NCBI GenBank assembly: GCA_024655905.1
Contig: JANLFP010000003.1
Coordinates: forward strand, 1 to 64,000
Reading direction: 5' to 3'
DNA from: Tepidanaerobacteraceae bacterium
GTDB lineage: Bacteria > Bacillota > Thermosediminibacteria > Thermosediminibacterales > Tepidanaerobacteraceae
DNA: 64,000 nucleotides
In this document: piece after piece, positions 34,086-43,134 of the stretch
How the letters are laid out: each line of letters opens with the position of its first letter
Numbering within the stretch: the stretch's first letter is position 1
Made by a program: the position numbers and the translations under genes
Notes under the pieces: model-generated
What the model was told of the DNA's origin: nothing
The model's input: the letters and a program-made list of their open reading frames with translations, nothing else
Databases searched by the model: none

Positions 34086-35949
34086 GAATTTCATTTGTTT
34101 CATTTTTGAAACCTCTATTCAGCTTCCTCCATAAAGTCACCCTGCTTATATTCAATTTCCTGCAAACTTCGTCGGGTTCATAACGTTTTAGCATCTGTTT
34201 CAGTATCTCAAACTCCATATCTTTCAAGCTGCCGCCTTCACAAACCTTTATAAAATTTTCATTTTTGTCATTCTGCACTTCTTCACTCAACAAAGACGAT
34301 ATGAGCGCAGGGCCCAAAATGCTTTCGCCATCGTTCAAAGCCACTAATTTTTCTGCCAGGTTCCTGAGTTCCCTTATGTTGCCCGGCCAGCTATATTCAA
34401 GCAAAACCCTTACTGCACCATCGCTCAATTTAATATTTTTATTGCATTGTTTATTAAACTTATTCAAATAAAAGTCTAAAATTTTAATAATGTCCCATCC
34501 TCTTTCCCTTAGAGGCGGAATCACGAGTTTTAATACGTTTATTCGATAATACAGATCTTCCCTGAATGTTTTTTCGCGCACCATGTTCAAAAGGTCTTTA
34601 TTGGTAGCGCATATTATCCTCACGTCCACAGGTATTATTCTGTCATCGCCTATCCTCATTATTTCTTTTTCCTGGAGGACCCTGAGAAGCCTGCCCTGAA
34701 TATCCGGCGGCATCTCGCCGATCTCGTCGAGGAAGAGAGTCCCGCCGTGGGCCAGTTCGATCAGCCCTATTTTTCCACCCTTTCTGGCGCCCGTAAAAGC
34801 GCCTTCCACATATCCGAACAGCTCGCTTTCTATTAAATTATGAGGCAGCGAAGCGCAGTTTATGGATACGAACGGACCGTTCTTTCTTTTGCTGTAATTG
34901 TGTATGCTCTGGGCGAAAATTTCTTTTCCCGTCCCGGTCTCTCCATAAATGAATATATTGGAATCCGTGTGGGCGTATTTTTTAGCTTTTTCGATCACAT
35001 TCTTGATTTTATCCGATTCTCCTATAATATCATTGAAGCTCTTTTTAGCATAAAATCCCTTTTCATACAAAGACAGCCTTATTTTGCGCTCGGAAGCCTG
35101 AATGTTTTTAACTTCCTGAAAAGCTATGACATAGCCTTTATGAACTTCATTAGAATAAAGCGGGATGATTCGAGTAAAAATTTTATTGTTATTTACATCC
35201 AGTATCTTTTCCTCGTTCTTATACTTCAAAAGGGAATAAACCTCATCAAAATTGATAACATTGTTTTTACCAGCAAACACTTTTTTTGCAATATTATTAT
35301 AAAAACTAATGCGACCGTCGCCGGTAACCGCCACAATGCCTTCTTCAATGTTGTCGATAATAGCATTCAATTGTGCAGCGCGCAATCTTTCCTGCTCTTT
35401 TGCCCGGATAATGTTTAATGCTTCTTTTATAGCCATTTCGATGGCTACCTCGCCTGAATCCAGCAGCTTTGTTTTCATATTATATTTCCGGGCAAATTCT
35501 ATGGCCATTTTATCCCCTACAACACCTTCTATACCCTGCGTACTCAGTTCCTCTAGGGCCTTTTTTATTTCTTCCACATCTTTGCAGGGGCGAAAGTATA
35601 TTTTTGATCCAAACAACTCATAATCTATTACATTTTCCTCCAAGATGCTTTTGCGGCTGATTACCGCTATTTTCTTTATGCTGGTTTTTGCGATCTCGGA
35701 TATCGCATTCATAAAATCATTAATCGATAATTTTATTTCTACAACGGAGATGTCTTTTAAAGTTTTTAAAAGTTCTGCCGTCCCTCCCCTGCTTATTACC
35801 ACATCGGTATCGGGATATCTTCCTAAAATTTCAAGCGCCGTTTCCATATTCCCGACTTCAATTATTAAGTTAATGTTCATTTGTTGTGACACTTTCAATG
35901 CCGTTTCGGCAATATTTTTGAAAGGTGCAATGAATAATATGGAACTCAT
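34078..35949 (-). CDS. Sigma-54-dependent activator with PrpR-N and PAS domains
   Basis: A 623-aa bacterial enhancer-binding protein. An N-terminal PrpR-type sensor covers about 1-170 (CSRGG-like VVISRGGTAELL). A PAS domain covers about 185-285, followed by a AAA+ sigma-54 interaction domain (Walker A GETGTGKE, the sigma-54-contacting GAFTGARKGG loop, Walker B GGTLFLDEIGE). The C-terminal Fis-type HTH is LNISRVTLWRKLNRG. The intact GAFTGA loop shows it should act on sigma-54 polymerase. It lies just upstream of the sugar transporter operon, which has a -24/-12 promoter, so it is the likely specific regulator. Confidence 0.93.
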   Translation of the reverse strand: MSSILFIAPFKNIAETALKVSQQMNINLIIEVGNMETALEILGRYPDTDVVISRGGTAELLKTLKDISVVEIKLSINDFMNAISEIAKTSIKKIAVISRKSILEENVIDYELFGSKIYFRPCKDVEEIKKALEELSTQGIEGVVGDKMAIEFARKYNMKTKLLDSGEVAIEMAIKEALNIIRAKEQERLRAAQLNAIIDNIEEGIVAVTGDGRISFYNNIAKKVFAGKNNVINFDEVYSLLKYKNEEKILDVNNNKIFTRIIPLYSNEVHKGYVIAFQEVKNIQASERKIRLSLYEKGFYAKKSFNDIIGESDKIKNVIEKAKKYAHTDSNIFIYGETGTGKEIFAQSIHNYSKRKNGPFVSINCASLPHNLIESELFGYVEGAFTGARKGGKIGLIELAHGGTLFLDEIGEMPPDIQGRLLRVLQEKEIMRIGDDRIIPVDVRIICATNKDLLNMVREKTFREDLYYRINVLKLVIPPLRERGWDIIKILDFYLNKFNKQCNKNIKLSDGAVRVLLEYSWPGNIRELRNLAEKLVALNDGESILGPALISSLLSEEVQNDKNENFIKVCEGGSLKDMEFEILKQMLKRYEPDEVCRKLNISRVTLWRKLNRGFKNETNEIQT

Positions 35950-36127
35950 CCGATCGCTTCCCTATAAAAAATTTTTATATTACTATTTCTTCTCCTAAAA
36001 AGCAAATTCCTTCTATTAATTATGGCATTATGCAGAAATTGAGTCAGCTTCCGGAAATGGGCGGTCTGTCATGCTGCAGGAAGCAACTTTTGCATCAAAA
36101 TCAATGATCGATTTCTATACATATAAA

Positions 36128-36156
36128 AAAGCCTGATGCTTTAAAGCAACAGGCTC
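36128..36156 (-). terminator. Terminator after trpP
   Basis: Stem AGCCTG..AGGCT with an inner TGCTTTAAAGCA palindrome, followed on the minus strand by TTTTTTATAT. Confidence 0.85.
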
Positions 36157-36169
36157 AATTTACATAGGT

Positions 36170-36679
36170 TTATGCTTTCTTCATCACCCTTCTTGCAGAG
36201 AATACAACATTGTAGCAGATGTATGTCACAAAGGTGTTGATTACAGCCGCGGGAATTACCACCGTTGCGAACAGCACCGGGAAGGCCACCGGCAGGCTGC
36301 CCACCACCAGCAGGGCGATGGTCAAAAATACCGTGCCGCTCTCCACGGTCCCAACAAAACCCACCAGAGGCACGGATATGTGGGGGGAAAGTTTTGCCGT
36401 GAGCCTTATGAGGAATGATACAACAAAAGCCGTGATGATTTCTTCAAAGAAGTTGGCCACCTGGCCTCCCGGAAAGCTTGTAGTGAGGGCGGCAAAAGTT
36501 CCACCGATGACGCCTGCCAGAAAAGCATTCTTTGGGCTATTGTTGATGTATAGTGCAACGAACAGCATGGCGAGCAGGAAGTTGGGCTTCATGCCGCCCA
36601 CTATGGGCGGTGTTATCTGATGAAGCACAAGGCCTATAGATAAAAGCAGCGCGGTTAAAACCATATCTTTCAATTTCAT
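36170..36679 (-). CDS. trpP: Tryptophan transporter TrpP
   Basis: A 169-aa small membrane protein of the TrpP/YhaG family, which imports tryptophan in Firmicutes. It has about five hydrophobic segments, and the characteristic stretches LHQITPPIVGGMKPNFLLAM and FPGGQVANFFEEIITAF are clear. It starts after AAGGAGGAATTTCC and lies 107 bp after trpB2. No terminator is seen in between, so both should be controlled by the upstream tryptophan T-box. Confidence 0.9.
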   Translation of the reverse strand: MKLKDMVLTALLLSIGLVLHQITPPIVGGMKPNFLLAMLFVALYINNSPKNAFLAGVIGGTFAALTTSFPGGQVANFFEEIITAFVVSFLIRLTAKLSPHISVPLVGFVGTVESGTVFLTIALLVVGSLPVAFPVLFATVVIPAAVINTFVTYICYNVVFSARRVMKKA

Positions 36680-36718
36680 GGAAATTCCTCCTTAAAAATT
36701 TATCTTTGTTGTCAGAGG

Positions 36719-36743
36719 TGTCAGAGGGACGTTTCCTTTGACA
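36719..36743 (+). repeat. REP-like 25-bp palindrome, copy A
   Basis: TGTCAGAGGGACG...TTTGACA, a semi-palindrome found again inverted at 36785-36809 and at 49670-49694. It lies between trpB2 and trpP. Confidence 0.75.
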
Positions 36744-36784
36744 TGATTTTTTGATTTTTTGATTTTTTATGACGTATGTTGGAA

Positions 36785-36809
36785 TGTCAAGAGAACCGTC
36801 CCCTTGACA
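36785..36809 (-). repeat. REP-like 25-bp palindrome, copy B, containing the trpB2 stop
   Basis: On the minus strand TGTCAAGGGGACGG...CTTGACA. It supplies the last codons of trpB2 (SRGRFS and the TGA stop), so the element appears to have landed on the gene end. Confidence 0.8.
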
Positions 36810-38142
36810 TAAGTTCGTTCAGCGTTTCTTCTGCAAGGCTTGAATCGGTCAGTTCCCCAGCCAGATACGCATCATAGGCGCTCATGTCGAAATGCCCGTG
36901 GCCGCTGAGGTTGAACAAAATGGTCCTGGCCTCTCCTGCTTCCCTGGCCGCCAGCGCTTCATCTATAGCTGCTCTTATAGCGTGGGCGGATTCGGGTGCA
37001 GGGATGATGCCCTCGCTTCTGGCAAACAGTACCGCGGCTTCAAAAACGGCCAGCTGTCCGTAAGCCTTCGCCTCTATGAGGCCGTCATGCAAAAGCTGGC
37101 TCTGGATGGGGGATGCCCCGTGATACCGGAGGCCTCCTGCGTGGATCCCCGGAGGCACGAAACCGCTGCCCAGAGTATACATCATCATCTTCGGAGTCAG
37201 GTGCGCGGTGTCGCCGTAATCATAGGTGAATTTGCCTCTTGTAAGGCTGGGGCAGGCGGTGGGTTCCACGGCCATGATGCGGGTTTTTCTGCCCTCTATT
37301 ATTTTGTCCTGCACGAATGGCATTGCCAGGCCGCTGAAATTGCTTCCTCCACCGGAGCAGCCTATAACCACATCGGGGTAGTATTCCGCCTTTTCCATCT
37401 GCTTTTTGGCTTCCTGGCCTATTACCGTCTGGTGGAGCACCACATGGTTTAAGACGCTTCCCAGGGCATAGTTGGTGTCATCGTGGGTTGCCGCATCTTC
37501 CACAGCCTCGCTGATGGCAATGCCCAGGCTTCCGGTGGAATCCGGGTCCTTTGCCAGGATTGCTCTGCCCGCTTCGGTCCTGTCGCTGGGGCTGGGGATG
37601 ACTTCTGCTCCAAAGACCTGCATCATGGATCTGCGGTAGGGTTTCTGCCGGAAGCTCACCTTTACCATGTATACGGTGCACTCCAGGCCGAAGAAATTGC
37701 ATGCCATGGAAAGGGCACTTCCCCATTGCCCGGCGCCTGTCTCTGTGGAAAGCCTCTTTATTCCTTCTTTTTTGTTGTAATACGCCTGCGGGATTGCGGT
37801 GTTGAGCTTATGGCTGCCCGCAGGGCTCACGCCTTCGTGCTTGAAGTAAATCCTGGCGGGAGTATCCAGCGCTTTTTCCAACCTCCGGGCGCGAAAGAGC
37901 GGCGATGGCCTCCACAAGCGGTAGATTTCCCGGACCTCGTCGGGTATCTCTACGAATCTTTCGCGAGACATCTCCTGCTCCAATAAGGCCTTCGGAAAGA
38001 TCACCGAAAGCTCCTCCGGAGCCATAATACCACCGGTCTTGGGGCTGAGGGGCGGCTGCAGGGGATTCGGCATGTCGGCCTGAATGTTGTACCAGTGCGT
38101 CGGCATTTCCTTTTCGGTCAAAAGTATCTTTATCTCATCCAT
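36787..38142 (-). CDS. trpB2: Tryptophan synthase beta chain, TrpB2 type
   Basis: A PLP enzyme of about 451 aa that makes tryptophan from indole and serine, belonging to the longer TrpB2 branch which often works without TrpA. The PLP lysine is in [14 protein letters not shown]. The phosphate-binding glycine loop is [10 protein letters not shown], and [15 protein letters not shown] is typical. The ATG at 38142 follows AAAGGAG. No trpA or other trp genes are near, which fits indole salvage coupled to import by trpP. The C-terminal residues SRGRFS come from a REP-like repeat. Control by the T-box leader upstream. Confidence 0.92.
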   Translation of the reverse strand: MDEIKILLTEKEMPTHWYNIQADMPNPLQPPLSPKTGGIMAPEELSVIFPKALLEQEMSRERFVEIPDEVREIYRLWRPSPLFRARRLEKALDTPARIYFKHEGVSPAGSHKLNTAIPQAYYNKKEGIKRLSTETGAGQWGSALSMACNFFGLECTVYMVKVSFRQKPYRRSMMQVFGAEVIPSPSDRTEAGRAILAKDPDSTGSLGIAISEAVEDAATHDDTNYALGSVLNHVVLHQTVIGQEAKKQMEKAEYYPDVVIGCSGGGSNFSGLAMPFVQDKIIEGRKTRIMAVEPTACPSLTRGKFTYDYGDTAHLTPKMMMYTLGSGFVPPGIHAGGLRYHGASPIQSQLLHDGLIEAKAYGQLAVFEAAVLFARSEGIIPAPESAHAIRAAIDEALAAREAGEARTILFNLSGHGHFDMSAYDAYLAGELTDSSLAEETLNELMSRGRFS

Positions 38143-38274
38143 GAGAATCAACTCCTTTCAAGTTATATACAGTCATATGCATCTCCAGTTATATATTCCT
38201 TTGTCATCTTTGACATTATTCTTTTTATATTCCGGTTCCCCTTCAATTCAAAGGCATCACTCCTGTTTTCAAAA

Positions 38275-38635
38275 AAATCAAAAAGCATCCATCCCGTATA
38301 AAGGGACGGATGCTTTTCCGCGGTGCCACCCAAATTGGCTGTGCATACGGTGGCAGGCGGGTAGGCCGTTTTATAATCAAAAAGCACTTCATCCTTTAGG
38401 ATAAAGTGCCACGATGCCACCTAAATGCAAAACCCTCTTTCCGGATACGGCAAAAACTGCGATATCCTGTCCCGTGTTAACGGGGGACTATCCGTATGCA
38501 GCTACTAATTTCTTTCGCCGCATCTTCTCCAGGGCCCATTCGCCTTGACTTCCGGTACCGCACTCCCACCGCCGGCGGCTCTCTGCAACTTTCCGTCAGG
38601 GTTACTATTCCCCTTCATCGAGTTAAGTCATTAAT
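38275..38635 (-). promoter_or_regulatory. Tryptophan T-box leader with two antiterminator/terminator modules
   Basis: Upstream of trpB2 the minus strand shows a T-box stem I (GATGAAGGGGAATAGTAAC, AGAGAG, GGTGGGAGTGCGG). A specifier region GAATGGGCCC follows, with UGG (Trp) at 38538-38536. Then come two T-box modules. The first is a diverged AGGTGGCATCGTGG (38409-38422) with terminator stem GCACTTTATCC/GGATGAAGTGC (38384-38409) and TTTTT. The second is a consensus GGGTGGCACCGCGG (38318-38331) with terminator at 38281-38317 and TTTTT. Uncharged tRNA-Trp would have to disrupt both terminators for expression. Confidence 0.9.
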
Positions 38636-38712
38636 TTTTATTGTAAATATATTAGCACATTTTTTTAAAAAGTGCAATAGGCTTAAAAAATTTTTTGCCG
38701 GCATAAAAAATC

Positions 38713-39708
38713 CTAAAATTGAATTTTTATTCCGATGCCATGTTCCAGAGCTTTTGTGTAAATCTTATGAGCAGTTACCACGTCCTGCACCGCGATTCCT
38801 ACGGTTTTAAACAGGGTTATTTCTTTTTCGCTCTGCCTGCCGGGTATCTTGCCCGATATTACTTCCCCCAGTTCTCCGTTTATTCTGCCCGAGTCAATGG
38901 CGCCGTTTTTCATGGGTATAATGAAATCGCCCGCTTCCGAAAGAACGGCTTCCTTTGAATCCACATAAACTCTGTCGGCCCTCTTCACCAGGTATTCGTC
39001 GATTTCCTGCATGTCGGGGGTATATGCGCCGACACCGTTTACATGGGCGCCTTCTTTTACAAGCCTCCCATCAAAAACCGGCCTTTTTGATGTGGTCACG
39101 GCGGTTATCACGTCGGCCAGAGGCAGGACTTTTTCAACACCGGCATCCGCTATAATCTCCGCGCCGAAATCCGCCAGTTCATTTTGCATCCTTTCGGCAA
39201 ATTCATTCGCCCTCTGTTTATTTATATCGAAAACGTATACTCTTTCCAGATTTCTCACCGTCAGCATAGCCTCCAGCTGTGCTGCGGCCTGCCCCCCTGT
39301 GCCGAAAAGTGCCCCAACCTTTGAATCTTTTCTCGCCAGAATGTCAATGGCGGCTCCCTGGGCGGCTCCCGTGCGAAGCTGCGTAAGGCAAGTGCCGTCC
39401 ATGATCGAGCACACTTCCCCCGTCTCCTCGCTCACAAGCACCATGGCAGCCTGTACAGAGGTCATGCCTTTTTCTATATTGCCGGGAAAAACGGACACTA
39501 TCTTTACTCCGCCGCTGTCCAACTCATCCACATATGACGGCATGTAAAGGGTCTGGCCCTGATATTTGGGTACATTGATGTTTATCCTGAGCGGCACCAC
39601 GCTTTTGCCCTGGGAATAAATGCTGAAAGCCTGTTTCACTGCTTCAATGGCTTCTTTCATTGAAAACACTTTTTTTATGTCATCCTTCGATAAAATGAGC
39701 ATATTCAT
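38713..39708 (-). CDS. Ornithine cyclodeaminase/mu-crystallin family protein
   Basis: A protein of about 331 aa of the OCD family (ornithine cyclodeaminase, archaeal-type alanine dehydrogenase, imine reductases). Conserved parts are MPSYVDELDSGGVKIVSVFPGN, the CLTQLRTGAAQGAAIDILARKDS block and the NAD-binding GTGGQAAAQLEAML. The start is set at ATG 39708, after AAGGGGG; an upstream extension is unlikely. The substrate cannot be told from the sequence. It is a single-gene unit between the zinc operon and the T-box. Confidence 0.85.
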   Translation of the reverse strand: MNMLILSKDDIKKVFSMKEAIEAVKQAFSIYSQGKSVVPLRININVPKYQGQTLYMPSYVDELDSGGVKIVSVFPGNIEKGMTSVQAAMVLVSEETGEVCSIMDGTCLTQLRTGAAQGAAIDILARKDSKVGALFGTGGQAAAQLEAMLTVRNLERVYVFDINKQRANEFAERMQNELADFGAEIIADAGVEKVLPLADVITAVTTSKRPVFDGRLVKEGAHVNGVGAYTPDMQEIDEYLVKRADRVYVDSKEAVLSEAGDFIIPMKNGAIDSGRINGELGEVISGKIPGRQSEKEITLFKTVGIAVQDVVTAHKIYTKALEHGIGIKIQF

Positions 39709-39860
39709 ACCCCCTTGCGATAAAATGCTTTTTCCGGCGCGAAATGCTGCTTCACACCGAAGACTGCTTTGCCATCCACCGGCATAATTTACCTCTCGCA
39801 TCATAATTAATTATTTAATTATTCGTTAAAATCACCTTCCTTTAAAAACAATAAAATCCC

Positions 39861-40274
39861 TCAACTTTTCCTGCATTTATCGCAGTAGCCGTAGACTTCG
39901 AAACGGTGCTCCGTCGGGGTGAACCCCTGTTTTTGGAGTTCGCGGCCCAGCGCTTCCATTGGGCAAAAATCAAGTGTGTAGGAGGCTCCGCATGCTTTGC
40001 ATATCACGTGGTGGTGATGTCCTTCCTGCCGTCGGATTTCATAAAGATCACCGCCGTATTCTCTATGGATGCGGCATAAAATCCCCTTGGAAAGAAGAAT
40101 GTCCAGATTTCTATAAATAGTGGAAAAATTTGTGCCGGGCAAAAGCTCCAGCACCTCTCGGAAGAGATCCTGTGCGCTCAGGACCGTCTCTGACCTTTCC
40201 AGCACCGTTAGAATTGCCTTGCGCTGCGGCGTGACTTTTAACTGTTTTTGTTTCAGCATCTCGTCTATGCTCAT
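39861..40274 (-). CDS. zur: Fur-family zinc regulator (Zur)
   Basis: A Fur-family metalloregulator of about 137 aa. A winged-helix DNA-binding part (VTPQRKAILTVLE, FSTIYRNLDILLSKG) is followed by a metal-binding part with GHHHHVICKACGASY and a C-terminal YGYCDKCRKS. The two CxxC pairs form the structural zinc site. Being the last gene of the znuA-C-B operon makes Zur the natural call; PerR or Fur are less likely. The start at 40274 follows GGGAG. It probably represses its own operon via the inverted repeat before znuA. Confidence 0.85.
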   Translation of the reverse strand: MSIDEMLKQKQLKVTPQRKAILTVLERSETVLSAQDLFREVLELLPGTNFSTIYRNLDILLSKGILCRIHREYGGDLYEIRRQEGHHHHVICKACGASYTLDFCPMEALGRELQKQGFTPTEHRFEVYGYCDKCRKS

Positions 40275-40322
40275 CAAAATTGCTCCCATCCCGTTATACC
40301 CGCGGAATTTTTAATACGAAAC

Positions 40323-41129
40323 TTACACGTCATAATGCAATTTTTTTGCCGCAATAACGGCAAGAAGTATAGCGGCAGCTATGAGCACAATGGTACCGCC
40401 TGGAGCCAGGTCGAATACGAACGAGATATAAAGTCCGGATATTACGGAAAACACGGCCACCCCCACGGCGATGGCAAAAGTGGCTCTAAAGCTCCCGGCA
40501 GTCTGGAGGCTTACGGCAGCTGGAATCACCATGAGGGCTGAAACCAGCAAGGTCCCCACCACCCGTGCCGACAGGGCTACCGCCAGGGCGGTAAGCAGCG
40601 TGAAATATGTATTCACTGCATCCACCGGTATTCCGGAAATTCTGGCGGATTCCTCATCGAATGCAATTGCGAAAAGTTCGCGAAAAAGCGCCCCCAGTGA
40701 AATCACGATAAAAAAACCCACTCCTGATATTACCCATAAATCCGAGGGGCTAACCGCCACCAGGCTGCCGAATAGGTATGAGAACAGATCGGCATTAAAA
40801 GATTTTCCAAGGCTTATCAACACTACCGCCAGTCCCATCCCTCCAGACATCACCACAGCCAGAGCCACTTCGGCATATTTGTAGAAAGCCTTGCGTATAA
40901 ATTCTATGGCAATTGCTGCCAGGGCCGAAAATGCAAGGGCCCCGTAAAACGGATAAAATCCGAAAAGCATCCCGGCAGCTACTCCTGCAAGGGCTGCGTG
41001 GGAAAGGCTGTCGCCCACAAGGGACATGCGCCTCAGCATCACAAAAATCCCTATAGAAGAAGCCAGCACGGCGGTGATTATGCCCGCCATGAATGCTCTT
41101 TGCATGAAATCAAAAGCGAATATATGCAT
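40323..41129 (-). CDS. znuB: Zinc ABC transporter permease ZnuB
   Basis: A 268-aa metal ABC permease (ABC-3 family) with about eight membrane segments. Characteristic parts are FMLRRMSLVGDSLSHAALAGVAAG near 30-55 and RVVGTLLVSALMVIPAAVSL near 190-210. It starts after GGGGAGGAAACTT, 42 bp downstream of znuC, and is followed by zur. Manganese transport is possible in the family; the zur partner and the His-poor binding protein leave zinc as the best guess. Confidence 0.88.
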   Translation of the reverse strand: MHIFAFDFMQRAFMAGIITAVLASSIGIFVMLRRMSLVGDSLSHAALAGVAAGMLFGFYPFYGALAFSALAAIAIEFIRKAFYKYAEVALAVVMSGGMGLAVVLISLGKSFNADLFSYLFGSLVAVSPSDLWVISGVGFFIVISLGALFRELFAIAFDEESARISGIPVDAVNTYFTLLTALAVALSARVVGTLLVSALMVIPAAVSLQTAGSFRATFAIAVGVAVFSVISGLYISFVFDLAPGGTIVLIAAAILLAVIAAKKLHYDV

Positions 41130-41171
41130 AAGTTTCCTCCCCGAATCATATATCGTATGAGGTATATCTTA

Positions 41172-42056
41172 TCAAGTGGGAATTTGCGGCCGGCAGCTTT
41201 GTTGCATTCCCGTTTCCGGCTCCCGATTTTTCGAAAAAACAGCCGAGAGCTCCGGTATTCTGAAGCCCAGGACTTCCGCAATATGCTCCTGGGTTACTTC
41301 ATTTATATTATCATGGATGTAAACCTTTCCGCCATGCACACACCCGATCTTTTTCGCCCGGTCAAAGGCCGCCCCGATGTCATGTGTAACAACGACCACG
41401 GTTATTCCTTCACGCAGGTTCAATTCCTTGAGCAGCGCGTAAAATTCCCTGCTGGATGCCGCATCTATTCCGGTAGTTGGTTCATCCAGGAACAGTGCTT
41501 CGGGTTTTTTCACCAGGGCCTTTGCAAGAAAAACTTTCTGCAGCTGCCCGCCGGAAAGCTCGCCCACCAGGCGCCGGGAAAGGGCCTGTATTCCGGTCAG
41601 ATCCAGAGCCCGCTTCACCGCCTCCCTCTTCCGGGCGGAATCAAAGAGCTTCCCGAAGCCGCTGTAAAACCCCGATGCTACTACTTCCTCCACCGTGGCA
41701 GGGAATCCGGTATTCACCCGCACAGCGTTTTGGGAAACATAGCCGATTCTGTTCCATTCATAAAAATGCCTCACGTCCATTCCAAAAAGCCTCACCTCGC
41801 CGATTCTGGGCCAAAGAAGCCCCACCATCAGCTTCATGAGGGTGGATTTGGCGCCACCATTGGGCCCTATGAGGGCGAGAAAATCTCCTGCCTTCACCGA
41901 AAGGCTGATGTCTTCCAGCACCGGAGCACCGTTGTAGCCGAAGGTGACACCGTCAAGTCTTACCACCTCATCGGTATGAAAATTTTTTTGCTGTGTTTTA
42001 TCGCTGTTTAAATTGTTGTTTTTTTGATTGGCGCCGATATTTTCTATAGCGGCCAT
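41172..42056 (-). CDS. znuC: Zinc ABC transporter ATPase ZnuC
   Basis: A 294-aa ABC ATPase. Walker A is unusual, GPNGGAKST (normally GPNGAGKST), with Gly-Ala swapped. The signature LSGGQLQK, Walker B ALFLDEPTTGID and switch His in VVVTHD are normal. The N-terminus carries a 25-aa extension rich in Asn/Gln/Lys (NQKNNNLNSDKTQQKN). The gene lies 145 bp after znuA. Whether the swapped Walker A affects activity is unknown. Confidence 0.9.
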   Translation of the reverse strand: MAAIENIGANQKNNNLNSDKTQQKNFHTDEVVRLDGVTFGYNGAPVLEDISLSVKAGDFLALIGPNGGAKSTLMKLMVGLLWPRIGEVRLFGMDVRHFYEWNRIGYVSQNAVRVNTGFPATVEEVVASGFYSGFGKLFDSARKREAVKRALDLTGIQALSRRLVGELSGGQLQKVFLAKALVKKPEALFLDEPTTGIDAASSREFYALLKELNLREGITVVVVTHDIGAAFDRAKKIGCVHGGKVYIHDNINEVTQEHIAEVLGFRIPELSAVFSKNREPETGMQQSCRPQIPT

Positions 42057-42201
42057 TAAAAATCCCTTCTTTTTTCAATGCCATGAAACTGTGTCAATGA
42101 GTTATTCCCGGAAAGAAACTGCAGCATCGCTCCGCTTTTTGCAATGCCATGCCATCACGGAGCCAGGCGTGCAATTACTCCATGCAAAAGTCAAGTATAT
42201 A

Positions 42202-43113
42202 CTATTGCAGAGCTTCTTTGAGGTTTTCCAGATTCTTTTCCATAATCGAAAAATAATCTTCTCCAGCCTTAATCTCTTCTTCGGTCAAGCCCTCCACGGG
42301 ATTGAACACCAACGTCTGCGCCCCGACTTCCCGCGCCAGGGTTTCCGAAAGTTTCGGGCTCGCGAGAGTCTCAAAAAATATATACTTTATTCCCTTTTCA
42401 CGGCATATTTGAGCAAGCTCCGCCATCTTGCGCGGCGAAGGCTCCTCCTGGGGCGAAAGCCCTGTGATGGAAATCTGGTTCAAGCCGTAGCGCTTTGAAA
42501 GATAACCCAGGGTCGAGTGGGATGTGACGATGTCCTTCCGGGAGACGGCGGACAAGCCTTCCTTATATCTTTCGTCCAGCTCATCAAACTTTTTACCCAG
42601 CAGCAACATATTTTTTTCATAATAAGATTTATTTTTTGCGTCCACATCCTCCACCGCTTTGCATATGCGGCGGGACATCTCTTTGGCCATTACCGGATCT
42701 AGCCAGACATGGGGGTCATTGTCCCGGATGAGCCCCTTCCCTGCTTCAACCACCCTCACACCCTTAGCCGCCAGTTGAGATTCCGCCTTTTTTGCCCATG
42801 TATCCATGGGTTCCCCCAGGAAAATAAAAACTTTGGCGCTGTAGAGGGCCGCCATTTGTCTGGGAGAAGGCTCGAAGTCGTGCGGTTCCACACCGGCAGG
42901 AATCATGTTCTCCACATCGGCCATATCCCCCACAATCTTTTTTGTAAAATCATAAAGGGGGTAAAAAGTTGTATATATCTTTAATTGGTAAGATGCATTT
43001 TCTTCCGGTGCGGCGTTTTTTGCTCCACAGGCCGATGCGGCAAGGGCCAGGCTCGCCATTATAATTATTGCAGACAATATCCCTTTTGCTTTTTTACCGT
43101 TCAAATCCACCAC
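42202..43113 (-). CDS. znuA: Zinc ABC transporter substrate-binding lipoprotein ZnuA
   Basis: A metal-binding lipoprotein of about 300 aa. The signal peptide ends in the lipobox LAASAC. Metal-ligand histidines appear in AGVEPHDFEPSPRQ, DNDPHVWLDP and VTSHSTLGY. Unlike many ZnuA proteins it has no His-rich loop. The start is uncertain: GTG at 43113 or 43110, or TTG at 43104, which has the best spacing from GGAG. First gene of the znuA-znuC-znuB-zur unit. Confidence 0.9.
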   Translation of the reverse strand: MVDLNGKKAKGILSAIIIMASLALAASACGAKNAAPEENASYQLKIYTTFYPLYDFTKKIVGDMADVENMIPAGVEPHDFEPSPRQMAALYSAKVFIFLGEPMDTWAKKAESQLAAKGVRVVEAGKGLIRDNDPHVWLDPVMAKEMSRRICKAVEDVDAKNKSYYEKNMLLLGKKFDELDERYKEGLSAVSRKDIVTSHSTLGYLSKRYGLNQISITGLSPQEEPSPRKMAELAQICREKGIKYIFFETLASPKLSETLAREVGAQTLVFNPVEGLTEEEIKAGEDYFSIMEKNLENLKEALQ

Positions 43114-43119
43114 TCCAGT

Positions 43120-43134
43120 TGCAACTCATTTGCA
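43120..43134. promoter_or_regulatory. Candidate Zur operator
   Basis: Inverted repeat TGCAA-N5-TTGCA just before znuA, overlapping the ribosome site region. Similar AT-rich TGCAA repeats serve Fur-family regulators, so a Zur site is likely; not proven. Confidence 0.5.
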
